The notes beneath the pieces were generated by a model that was given only the letters and a program-made list of their open reading frames with translations, ran no database searches and had not been told where the DNA came from. A stretch of DNA of 13,258 bases from Hadesarchaea archaeon (GTDB lineage Archaea; Hadarchaeota; Hadarchaeia; Hadarchaeales; Hadarchaeaceae). The translations under genes were made by a program, and so were the position numbers. Where the stretch lies: assembly GCA_012962055.1 (NCBI GenBank), contig DTYD01000007.1, positions 1 to 13,258 of the forward strand, in the 5' to 3' direction. Positions 1-5,932 of this stretch are shown here, piece by piece (position 1 is the first letter of the stretch; each line of letters begins with the position of its first letter).

Positions 1-399
1 CATTTCTTTTATATCATCATTTTTCAAAACATACGCTTTCCGTTCTATAACCTGATTTTTCTTCACGCATAATATGAGCCAAGCCACCCCGGGCCATAGC
101 TTCATTACTTCCGAATCTCGCGCGCTAGTATGGGCCCCCACGTTTGGATGGGAGTGGTAGATTCCGACAAGTTCAAGTCCCACTTTTTCTGCATGCTCAA
201 CAGCTTTGAACACGAATTCTGGGTCTGCCTCAAAGGATACGGTAGACCCAAGCACGTTTTCAGCTTTGGCAGCGTTTTTGACTTCAATCGAATTTTCACC
301 GAACTTACCGAAAAGAAGCCCGCAACACTCTTGAGGAAAATTCTCCAGTGCATGGGCATCAATAGCCAGTAGGTCGGTCTTTTTGAGATTGAGTTTCAT
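1..399 (-). CDS. JAMM/MPN+ (Mov34/PAD-1) metalloprotease, C-terminus cut by window edge
   Basis: The reading frame is open from ATG at 399 down to base 1 (133 codons), so the C-terminus is missing. The JAMM zinc site is complete: Glu24 in PQECCGLLFG, then HSHP (His82, His84) and Ser92 and Asp95 in TSARDSEV, the E-HxHP-SxxD pattern. JAMM enzymes are zinc isopeptidases. Archaeal members remove or trim ubiquitin-like SAMP/MoaD-type proteins, and some bacterial ones trim MoaD/ThiS-like sulfur carriers. There is no signal peptide, so it is probably cytoplasmic. A GTGAGG ribosome-binding site lies 4 bases before the ATG and a TATA-like box about 34 bases before it. It lies 54 bp downstream of the nuclease gene on the same strand. 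The family call is secure; the substrate is unknown, though a MoaD-fold gene lies 2.8 kb away. Confidence 0.9.
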   Translation of the reverse strand, partial: MKLNLKKTDLLAIDAHALENFPQECCGLLFGKFGENSIEVKNAAKAENVLGSTVSFEADPEFVFKAVEHAEKVGLELVGIYHSHPNVGAHTSARDSEVMKLWPGVAWLILCVKKNQVIERKAYVLKNDDIKEM

Positions 400-427
400 T
401 TGCCTCACTCAACATGCTTGTGATCCC

Positions 428-437
428 GTTAAAAATG
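428..437 (-). promoter_or_regulatory. Putative TATA box for the JAMM gene
   Basis: Read on the minus strand the site is CATTTTTAAC. Its centre lies about 34 bases before the JAMM start codon at 399, the same spacing seen for seven other genes here. It suggests the protease can be transcribed independently of the upstream nuclease gene. Confidence 0.35.
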
Positions 438-453
438 GTTTGTTTTATGTGTA

Positions 454-1092
454 TTATTCGGATAATGTTCGGCCCACCTGCTTCAGCCACATACAAAGGT
501 CACAGTCCTCACTTCGGGTGGGCGGAGTTTCCATCTCCGTTATCTCCTTGGCCCGCGCGAGGACCGATGGGACGCGACCGGGGTTCACCTCCCCCCGCAC
601 CGCGGTAATCTTGAACGGGAAGAACTCATCCGATATTTCTCCGTGAGCGGGGGTGAAGTACAAAAGCACCCCACCGGCCACGGGCCTGAAGCTGTTTCGC
701 TCAAGGAGGTAGGCATATCCGTCGAGCTGTGTTTGATAGTACTTTGGGACTTCTTCTGGTGGCCTACCTGTTTTGTAGTCGATTATGTGGTATTTTCCAT
801 CCGGAGTTCTAACGAGAGCGTCTAGCGTCCCCTTGAGGACTACACCAGTGCCCAGATCCGTAGCTCTTAAAGTCCGGGCCGTGTTCAGGAGCTCGCCACG
901 GACCGGAAACCAGGAGGGCAGGTCTGACGTTCCAACGAATTGCTTCATGTAACCTTTGATGGCGGAGTCGATTTGAGATGGGATGCCGGGGAACATGGAT
1001 GGAAGCGGGCCTATCTTTTCAGAAATCCAGAAGCAAAGTGAACAGTCGAGGGCAGATTGGAGGCTCGTGACGCTGATTTCTATTTTTTCCAT
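454..1092 (-). CDS. PD-(D/E)XK nuclease, Cas4/RecB-like, with two CxxC pairs
   Basis: This 212-residue protein carries the core of the Cas4/RecB nuclease family: Asp91 in KGTLDAL, Asp105 and Lys107 in IIDYKTGR, and Gln122 with Tyr126 in QLDGYAYLL, the Q-xxx-Y helix. Cysteines occur as CSLC (17, 20) near the N-terminus and CDLC (197, 200) near the C-terminus. Four cysteines flanking the nuclease core are what Cas4 and AddB-like proteins use to hold an iron-sulfur cluster; here they form two pairs rather than one plus three. The likely activity is metal-dependent DNA cleavage, possibly exonucleolytic. There is no CRISPR repeat or other cas gene in the window, so a role in CRISPR adaptation is not supported; DNA repair is the more likely alternative. 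AGGGGA lies 4 bases before the ATG. Confidence 0.8.
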   Translation of the reverse strand: MEKIEISVTSLQSALDCSLCFWISEKIGPLPSMFPGIPSQIDSAIKGYMKQFVGTSDLPSWFPVRGELLNTARTLRATDLGTGVVLKGTLDALVRTPDGKYHIIDYKTGRPPEEVPKYYQTQLDGYAYLLERNSFRPVAGGVLLYFTPAHGEISDEFFPFKITAVRGEVNPGRVPSVLARAKEITEMETPPTRSEDCDLCMWLKQVGRTLSE

Positions 1093-1121
1093 TTCTTCCC
1101 CTGCATACTTTGGGCGGAGGT

Positions 1122-1130
1122 CATTTAAAA
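1122..1130 (-). promoter_or_regulatory. Putative TATA box for the PD-(D/E)XK nuclease gene
   Basis: The minus-strand sequence TTTTAAATG is centred about 34 bases before the nuclease ATG at 1092. It shares the 97-base divergent intergenic region with the promoter of the plus-strand membrane-protein gene. Confidence 0.4.
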
Positions 1131-1160
1131 GGGATTTAATTGAGTTGCTCTAAACGACTG

Positions 1161-1170
1161 TATTTTTATC
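1161..1170 (+). promoter_or_regulatory. Putative TATA box for the DUF350-like/transglutaminase operon
   Basis: TATTTTTATC is centred 36 bases before GTG 1202 and 24 bases before TTG 1190. The first spacing matches the other genes here and leaves room for a short leader carrying GGTG; the second would give a leaderless transcript. Confidence 0.45.
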
Positions 1171-1201
1171 ACTGAAACGCTATGAATGTTTGGTGTCAGG
1201 A

Positions 1202-1684
1202 GTGACGTTAGGTCCAGCTTTAGGATTCTGGGAACTTGTAGCATTCTGGGTCGCAAAGTCCGTTCTTTACATGGTGGTGTGTTTTTTCTTGGGGTGGCTC
1301 GGACTACGGGTGCTTGATGCACTGACCCCCAACATCCACGAACGCACATTGATAGGGAAGGACCCGCGTGCGGTTGGGGTCTTCGTCTCCGGGTTTCTAA
1401 TCTACCTCGGACTCGTTGTCTACGGGGCTTTAACCATGCCGACCGCGGTGGGGGCCTCTCTTCTAAACAGCCTCATAGACGTCCAGCGACTGGGACTGCT
1501 CGCGGTAGCTTTTGTGGTGAGCCTCCTCGTGGGGGTGGGGATGTTTAACTTACTCAACCGTCTCACGCCTCGAATTCCATTTAAAAGTCTACGGAAGAGC
1601 CCGCTTGGGACCGGATTCTACGTGTTTGGATATTTAGTGTTTCTTGGACTGATCACGACCGCCGCACTCACGACTCCAATTTAG
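1202..1684 (+). CDS. Four-helix membrane protein with two DUF350-like repeats
   Basis: From GTG 1202 the product has 160 residues, mostly hydrophobic, with helices near residues 12-36, 56-78, 96-116 and 136-156. It is an internal duplication. LDALTPNI (Thr42-Pro43) followed by a glycine-rich helix recurs about 80 residues later as LNRLTPRI (Thr122-Pro123) plus a similar helix. The pattern of a helix, a Leu-Thr-Pro turn and a second helix resembles DUF350, a membrane family of unknown function; I infer membership from pattern only. I chose GTG 1202 because GGTG lies six bases before it, as at argC, and a TATA box lies 36 bases upstream. TTG 1190 and GTG 1193 are in-frame alternatives. The stop is 10 bases before the transglutaminase gene, so the two are probably one operon. 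Confidence 0.75.
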   Translation: MTLGPALGFWELVAFWVAKSVLYMVVCFFLGWLGLRVLDALTPNIHERTLIGKDPRAVGVFVSGFLIYLGLVVYGALTMPTAVGASLLNSLIDVQRLGLLAVAFVVSLLVGVGMFNLLNRLTPRIPFKSLRKSPLGTGFYVFGYLVFLGLITTAALTTPI

Positions 1685-1694
1685 GTGTCGCTAC

Positions 1695-2492
1695 ATGAAG
1701 AAGCCCGTTCTAGTGGTGCCAGCTATTCTTTTAGCCCTGGCACTCGCTGTCCCAGTCCTAGGTGCCCCAAGTACCTTCAATATCTATGCCGAAGAAACGT
1801 ACGATAACTGGGGGCTTTGCCGAACCCGCTCTTGGGGTGAAGATGGCTTTTTCCAGATCTCCGAAACCACCTTCCGCCCGGCGATAGCTTTTGAGAGCCT
1901 TGGGGGGCTTAAAGATGCTGCGTGGGAAGCTGGTCAACGCCTAGCCGGTCAGTACCCGGATCGGAATCAGCTCGCAGAGCAGATATTCCTGTACGCTCGA
2001 AACCACGTTCATTATACCTCTGACCCCGACCAGTTCGGCGTGGACGAATTCGCCCGCAACGCAGATGAAACTGCTGGAGAGATAGAGTCTCTGGGTTTCG
2101 CGCGTGGGGATTGCGAGGACTATGCGGTGCTCTTGGCAGTGATGTACCGCGCTGCGGGTTTTCGATCCGCTGTGATACTGGCCCCCGGACATGCGGCAGC
2201 CCTCGTCCGCCTTTTGGGCTACCCTAGGGGGAACGTGTACTGGAATTTTAAGGGTTCGGACGGGTGGGTGTGGGCGGAAGCCACGGGGCGGACAAATCCT
2301 CTGGGGTGGACACCCCCAGATTTCATGGACTCCGATCTAGCTGCATACGAGGTAACTGATGAAGAAAATATCTTCGGAGCTGGGAGGTCTGAGATGCTCA
2401 CAACCGCCGGAGCTACTCCCCTATCAGGACTCTCACCTTTTTTCTCTGTAATATTTTTTCTCTGGTTGCTCTCCGTTTTTCGAAGGCGGTAA
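1695..2492 (+). CDS. Secreted, membrane-anchored transglutaminase-like protein
   Basis: The 265-residue product has an N-terminal signal peptide (KK, then a hydrophobic run to about residue 22, probable cleavage near VLGA). The transglutaminase-like core has Cys140 in RGDCEDYAVLL, His166 in APGHAAAL, and an acidic third position, probably Glu195 in WVWAEATG, where many relatives have Asp. Such domains can be proteases, amidases or crosslinking enzymes, so the reaction is open. The C-terminus is a hydrophobic stretch (about 248-262) followed by Arg-Arg-Arg, so the domain should be tethered outside the cell. GGTG lies 7 bases before the ATG and overlaps the end of the preceding gene, suggesting coupled translation. 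The final 60 bp overlap engB tail to tail. Confidence 0.8.
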   Translation: MKKPVLVVPAILLALALAVPVLGAPSTFNIYAEETYDNWGLCRTRSWGEDGFFQISETTFRPAIAFESLGGLKDAAWEAGQRLAGQYPDRNQLAEQIFLYARNHVHYTSDPDQFGVDEFARNADETAGEIESLGFARGDCEDYAVLLAVMYRAAGFRSAVILAPGHAAALVRLLGYPRGNVYWNFKGSDGWVWAEATGRTNPLGWTPPDFMDSDLAAYEVTDEENIFGAGRSEMLTTAGATPLSGLSPFFSVIFFLWLLSVFRRR

Positions 2493-3089
2493 ATGTTTTA
2501 GGTGAGCTAACAAACGTTCCTTGCTCAGTACTTTTAGCCTGTTTTCGACCAGTTTTCTTAACCGTGGGATATTTTCCCCTGTTTTGGCCGATACGGGCAC
2601 CACGATATCGGGCCATTGACGCCAAGGCGGGGGCATGTTGAGTTTATCGCAAATGTGATCGAGCACGGCATCGCGTTCCTCGGGGTAAATCAAGTCAACC
2701 TTGTTCACCACCACAACGGGGTTAAGTTTCAGTTCTTGCAAAAACGAAAACATCTCCACGTCTACAGGGATTTGTCCTCGGCTTTCCCACCGCTCGACTA
2801 TCCCGGAGAAGGCACGGGCATCTATTATCTCCAAAGCCAACGATATCCTTTTTCTATTTTCCTCAAGGTACCTGATTATTTCTGTTTTAATTTTCTCTTG
2901 AACTTCTCTCGGTACCCCGGCCATAAAGCCGAAGCCGGGCATGTCTACCACGTCTATTTTACCCCACCGGTACCGGGACGTCCTCTTGGTCACCCCCGGC
3001 CTCCTGCCGATGAGCACCCATCTTCCCGTCAGCTGTTTAATAATACTCGACTTCCCGACGTTAGAGCGACCAACCAGTACCAGCTCCAT
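2433..3089 (-). CDS. engB: EngB/YihA-family GTP-binding protein
   Basis: All GTPase motifs are present in the 218-residue product: G1 GRSNVGKS (7-14), the switch I threonine around GVTKRT (32-37), G3 DMPG (49-52), G4 NKVD (129-132) and G5 SAK (167-169). The GRSNVGKSS P-loop and PGVTKRT segment are typical of the EngB/YihA group of TRAFAC GTPases, which in bacteria act in large ribosomal subunit assembly; archaeal members are less studied. GGAG lies 5 bases before the ATG and a TATA-like palindrome about 36 bases before it. The charged C-terminal tail (roughly 200-218) is encoded opposite the membrane anchor of the convergent transglutaminase gene. The assignment is firm at family level. Confidence 0.92.
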   Translation of the reverse strand: MELVLVGRSNVGKSSIIKQLTGRWVLIGRRPGVTKRTSRYRWGKIDVVDMPGFGFMAGVPREVQEKIKTEIIRYLEENRKRISLALEIIDARAFSGIVERWESRGQIPVDVEMFSFLQELKLNPVVVVNKVDLIYPEERDAVLDHICDKLNMPPPWRQWPDIVVPVSAKTGENIPRLRKLVENRLKVLSKERLLAHLKHLPPSKNGEQPEKKYYREKR

Positions 3090-3120
3090 CCGAACTCCAA
3101 ATCGATAAACATGCTTCTCA

Positions 3121-3130
3121 GATTATAATC
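3121..3130 (-). promoter_or_regulatory. Putative TATA box for engB
   Basis: GATTATAATC, a perfect palindrome, is centred about 36 bases before the engB ATG at 3089. It lies in the 100-base gap between the MoaD-like gene and engB, so engB probably has its own transcript. Confidence 0.4.
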
Positions 3131-3189
3131 ATGCCCACATCCCGCCCGGCAAACTGCCGAGATCGTTCCTCCCCGGGCTGTGTGGTATC

Positions 3190-3492
3190 CTAACTCACCC
3201 CCGACGTGCCAGAATGGGGTTCTGAGGGGGACAGGATGATTTCATCTTTGTGTTTGAGCTTGGTGTAAATTCCGCGAATTTGCTGGATCCGCCGACCGTT
3301 GAGCAAGATATCATAATTTCCCCGTATATCACCAGTCATTGGGTCCAAAACCTCCTCAACCACCTTGGGATGTCGCCTGCTGAGCTTCATCAAAAGTGTG
3401 TCCACAGTCTCATCATCACTGATTGGCACCTTAATGGTGTCCGTCCCAGCGTACTCTCGAAAATTACCGTGTAACTTAACTATAACTTCCAT
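3190..3492 (-). CDS. MoaD/ThiS ubiquitin-fold protein lacking a C-terminal Gly-Gly
   Basis: The 100-residue product fits the MoaD/ThiS/SAMP beta-grasp fold. It has an N-terminal strand EVIVKLHGNFREYAG, a TVDTLLMKLSRRHP helix, and the late block LLNGRRI followed by TKLKHKDEIILSP. That block corresponds to the NGR-x-LxxGDEVxxFPP ending of MoaD-type proteins. In the family this is followed by Gly-Gly-stop, which is adenylated and thiolated or conjugated. Here the protein instead runs on as SEPHSGTSGVS with no GG. It could be a precursor, a non-conjugating relative, or a sequence error. GTGATGAA precedes the ATG, exactly as at argB. A JAMM protease gene lies in the same neighbourhood. I give no gene name because sulfur carrier and protein modifier cannot be separated. 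Confidence 0.8.
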   Translation of the reverse strand: MEVIVKLHGNFREYAGTDTIKVPISDDETVDTLLMKLSRRHPKVVEEVLDPMTGDIRGNYDILLNGRRIQQIRGIYTKLKHKDEIILSPSEPHSGTSGVS

Positions 3493-3524
3493 TTCATCAC
3501 AGATTCCAAGCAGTTCTGTGGAGT

Positions 3525-3536
3525 TTCATTTTTATC
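3525..3536 (-). promoter_or_regulatory. Putative TATA box for the MoaD-like gene
   Basis: On the minus strand an A/T-rich GATAAAAATGAA element is centred about 38 bases before the ATG at 3492. It sits in the divergent intergenic region (3493-3666) shared with the argG1 promoter. I see no RNA gene or clear operator in that region. Confidence 0.35.
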
Positions 3537-3625
3537 ACAGTGGTGCCATTTTCGTGTCAGTAACAGTTGGAGAACGTTTCTAAAAAGGTTTTCGGGAACA
3601 GGCTTGATTAACTCAAAAACTTAAA

Positions 3626-3636
3626 CCTATTTATGT
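3626..3636 (+). promoter_or_regulatory. Putative TATA box for the argG1CJBDF operon
   Basis: CCTATTTATGT is centred 36 bases before the preferred GTG start at 3667 and 24 bases before GTG 3655. It is the main candidate promoter for the arginine operon. I could not identify an operator with confidence. Confidence 0.45.
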
Positions 3637-3666
3637 CAACTTTGTGAACAACTAGTGGTGGGAGAA

Positions 3667-4845
3667 GTGAAGGTAGTTCTCTCTTTTAGCGGCGGCCTAG
3701 ATACCTTAGTAGCCGTTCGTTTATTGCAGGAAAAGTATAATGCTGATGTAATAACCCTCACCGTCGATGTTGGTCAAAATCCAGTTGCATTGAAAAACGC
3801 GGAGAAGAAAGCCAAACAATTAGGCGTTCTTAGGCATGTGCACATAGACGCCCGAAAGGAGTTCGTAGAAAAATACATTTTCCGCAGCCTCAAGGCAAAT
3901 GGGCTCTACGAAGGATATCCACTTTCGACCGCGCTTGCTCGTTATCCTATAGCTACCAAATTGATAAAAGTCGCGCGAAAGGAGAAGGCGGATGCGGTGG
4001 CCCATGGGTGCACGGGAAAAGGTAACGATCAGTTTCGTTTTGACACCACCATAACGACAAAGGCACCTGAACTCAAAATCATCGCTCCCATCCGTGAGAC
4101 GAATCTCGACCGGAATCAGGAAATAGAATATGCACGAAAAAAAGGCATCACGCTGGATGCGGGGAGACTGTACAGCATCGACGAGAATCTTTGGGGCAGA
4201 TCAATAGAGGGCGGCGCACTCGAGGACCCTGCCAAAATCCCCTCCGAGGAAATTTACGTTTGGACCCGTCCGTCCGAAAAAACGCCAACTAAACCATGCA
4301 TCGTTGAAATGGGGTTTAAAGATGGAGTACCGGTCACGCTTGATGGTAAGCGTATGAGCGGACTGAATATTATTACCAAGCTGAATCAAATTGCCGGTGA
4401 TTATGGTGTTGGGAGAATTGAACTAATTGAGGACCGAATCTTGGGACTAAAAGCGCGCGAAAATTACGAAGCTCCAGCAGCAACCGTTTTGATCCAAGCC
4501 CACAGGGCTCTCGAGCAACTTGTCATGACAAAACAGGAGCTAGTTTTCAAACAGCTTGTCGACCAAATATGGGCCGATCTTGTTTATAGCGGATTGTGGT
4601 ACGACCCGCTCCGGGAGGACTTGGATGCGTTCATCAATTCCACACAGAGACGTGTCACGGGCAGGATCAAGGTGGAACTCAATAGGGGGTCGTCCCGAGT
4701 TGTGGCTCGGAGTTCGCCTTATTCACTTTACGATGAAAAATTGGTCTCGTTTGAAAAATTCGGATTTGACCAGCGCGAGGTGACTGGCATCATAAAATTT
4801 CATGGGCTACAAGGCAAACTCGTACACAAGCGAAAGGTGAAATAA
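3667..4845 (+). CDS. argG: Argininosuccinate synthase (canonical type 1 copy)
   Basis: It joins citrulline and aspartate using ATP (to AMP and pyrophosphate), the step before ArgH. From GTG 3667 the protein has 392 residues, near the family norm. It shows the PP-loop SGGLDT (8-13), the citrulline-site YEGYPLST (81-88), GKGNDQFR (117-124) and LWGRSIEGG (175-183), plus the late EDR and NYEAP segments. One departure is Leu after SGGLDT, where Ser is usual. I prefer GTG 3667 because GGTG lies 6 bases before it and because family members begin a few residues before the PP-loop strand; GTG 3655 is the longer in-frame alternative. It heads the plus-strand arginine operon: its TAA abuts the ATG of argC. 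A second, much less similar copy lies at the right edge. Confidence 0.96.
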   Translation: MKVVLSFSGGLDTLVAVRLLQEKYNADVITLTVDVGQNPVALKNAEKKAKQLGVLRHVHIDARKEFVEKYIFRSLKANGLYEGYPLSTALARYPIATKLIKVARKEKADAVAHGCTGKGNDQFRFDTTITTKAPELKIIAPIRETNLDRNQEIEYARKKGITLDAGRLYSIDENLWGRSIEGGALEDPAKIPSEEIYVWTRPSEKTPTKPCIVEMGFKDGVPVTLDGKRMSGLNIITKLNQIAGDYGVGRIELIEDRILGLKARENYEAPAATVLIQAHRALEQLVMTKQELVFKQLVDQIWADLVYSGLWYDPLREDLDAFINSTQRRVTGRIKVELNRGSSRVVARSSPYSLYDEKLVSFEKFGFDQREVTGIIKFHGLQGKLVHKRKVK

Positions 4846-5877
4846 ATGCAGGAGATAAAAGCGGCTGTAGTGGGGGCGTCCGGATATACCGGTGAAGAAT
4901 TGTTCAGACTGCTGACGAATCATACGATGGTAAAACTCGTCGGTGCTTACGATGTCCGTAACGTGGGGAAAGCGGTAAGTGACGTCCATCCAAACCTCCG
5001 TGGGATCGTCGACTTGAAAATAACCAAACCAGATTATGAAGTGATAAGCAAGGTGGTTGACGTCGTCTTTGCGGCTGTACCTCATAAGGTGGCGATGAAA
5101 TTTGTACCAAAAATACTCAGAGGGAGCGCAAGGGTAATCGACCTCAGCGCGGACTATAGATTCGACGAAGTGAATGTATATGAGCGCCACTACGACAAAC
5201 ACGAAAGCCCGGAGGTCAGGGGGGTTTACGGTTTACCTGAGATTCACCGAACCGAAATAAAGCGCGCGCGTCTTGTCGCGAACCCGGGTTGTTTCCCGAC
5301 AGCGGCAATCTTAAGCTTGGCACCGCTGATCAAAGAACACTTCATTGATTTGGACCACATCATCATCGATTCAAAAACAGGGACTTCTGGCGCTGGCGCT
5401 GCTCCGACTGGGGTGACCCATCATCCATTGGCTGGTGCCAACATGCGCGCATACGCGGCCACCACCCACCGCCACTCGCCAGAAATCGACCAAGAACTGA
5501 GCAAGCTTGCGGGACGAAAGACCAAAGCCCATTTTACACCGCACCTCGTCCCCATCGTCCGCGGAATCCTTTCTACATCGCACGTTTTCATGAAAAAGCG
5601 CGTGAGTAAAGAAACGTTGCTGACCCTCTATCGAAAGTTTTATGCTCATGAGCCTTTTGTGCGGGTGGTCGAGGGGTTACCGGAAATAAACTTCGTCGTT
5701 GGCTCAAATTATTGCGATATTGGGCTTGAGTTGGATGCGGATGGTAATAGATTGGTAGTGGTCTCAGCAATCGATAACCTTACGAAGGGTGCATCGGGGC
5801 AAGCGGTCCAGAATATGAATTTAATGTTTGGACTCGATGAGAGAGAAGGACTCAGGGCCCCGGCGCAACGTCCCTGA
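4846..5877 (+). CDS. argC: N-acetyl-gamma-glutamyl-phosphate reductase
   Basis: ArgC reduces acetylglutamyl phosphate to the semialdehyde with NADPH. The 343-residue product has the Rossmann nucleotide-binding GASGYTGEE (10-18), the nucleophile Cys149 in ANPGCFPTA, and His210 in THRHSPEI, the catalytic histidine segment. Length is normal for the family. GGTG six bases before the ATG lies within the last codons of argG1, and the start directly follows the argG1 stop, so the two are almost certainly cotranscribed and perhaps translationally coupled. LysY-type enzymes of the LysW pathway are homologous. The adjacent argJ and the absence of a LysW gene favour the acetylglutamate substrate. Confidence 0.96.
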   Translation: MQEIKAAVVGASGYTGEELFRLLTNHTMVKLVGAYDVRNVGKAVSDVHPNLRGIVDLKITKPDYEVISKVVDVVFAAVPHKVAMKFVPKILRGSARVIDLSADYRFDEVNVYERHYDKHESPEVRGVYGLPEIHRTEIKRARLVANPGCFPTAAILSLAPLIKEHFIDLDHIIIDSKTGTSGAGAAPTGVTHHPLAGANMRAYAATTHRHSPEIDQELSKLAGRKTKAHFTPHLVPIVRGILSTSHVFMKKRVSKETLLTLYRKFYAHEPFVRVVEGLPEINFVVGSNYCDIGLELDADGNRLVVVSAIDNLTKGASGQAVQNMNLMFGLDEREGLRAPAQRP

Positions 5878-5890
5878 CTTATTTCCCAAC

Positions 5891-5900
5891 AACTTTTAAT
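5891..5900 (+). promoter_or_regulatory. Putative internal TATA box before argJ
   Basis: AACTTTTAAT lies in the 55-base gap between argC and argJ and is centred 37 bases before the argJ ATG. That is the spacing seen at the outer promoters, so a secondary transcript for argJBDF is likely. Confidence 0.45.
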
Positions 5901-5932
5901 GAGTCCACCGCTCTTTTGACATTGGGACATGG

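Noticed and set aside
105..362. 85-residue minus-strand ORF near the left edge
   Set aside because: Out of frame with the JAMM protease, whose complete zinc motif in the overlapping frame 399-1 is decisive.
454..1092. Possible cas4 gene of a CRISPR locus
   Set aside because: No repeat-spacer array and no cas1, cas2 or effector gene in the window; neighbours are unrelated.
2616..3128. 170-residue plus-strand ORF
   Set aside because: It lies antisense to engB, whose five GTPase motifs are intact, and the translation is rich in His and Pro with no recognisable domain.
3147..3159. Short hairpin CGGCA-AAA-TGCCG-type between the MoaD-like gene and engB
   Set aside because: Only a 5-bp stem with no T-run on the minus strand; too weak to call a terminator.
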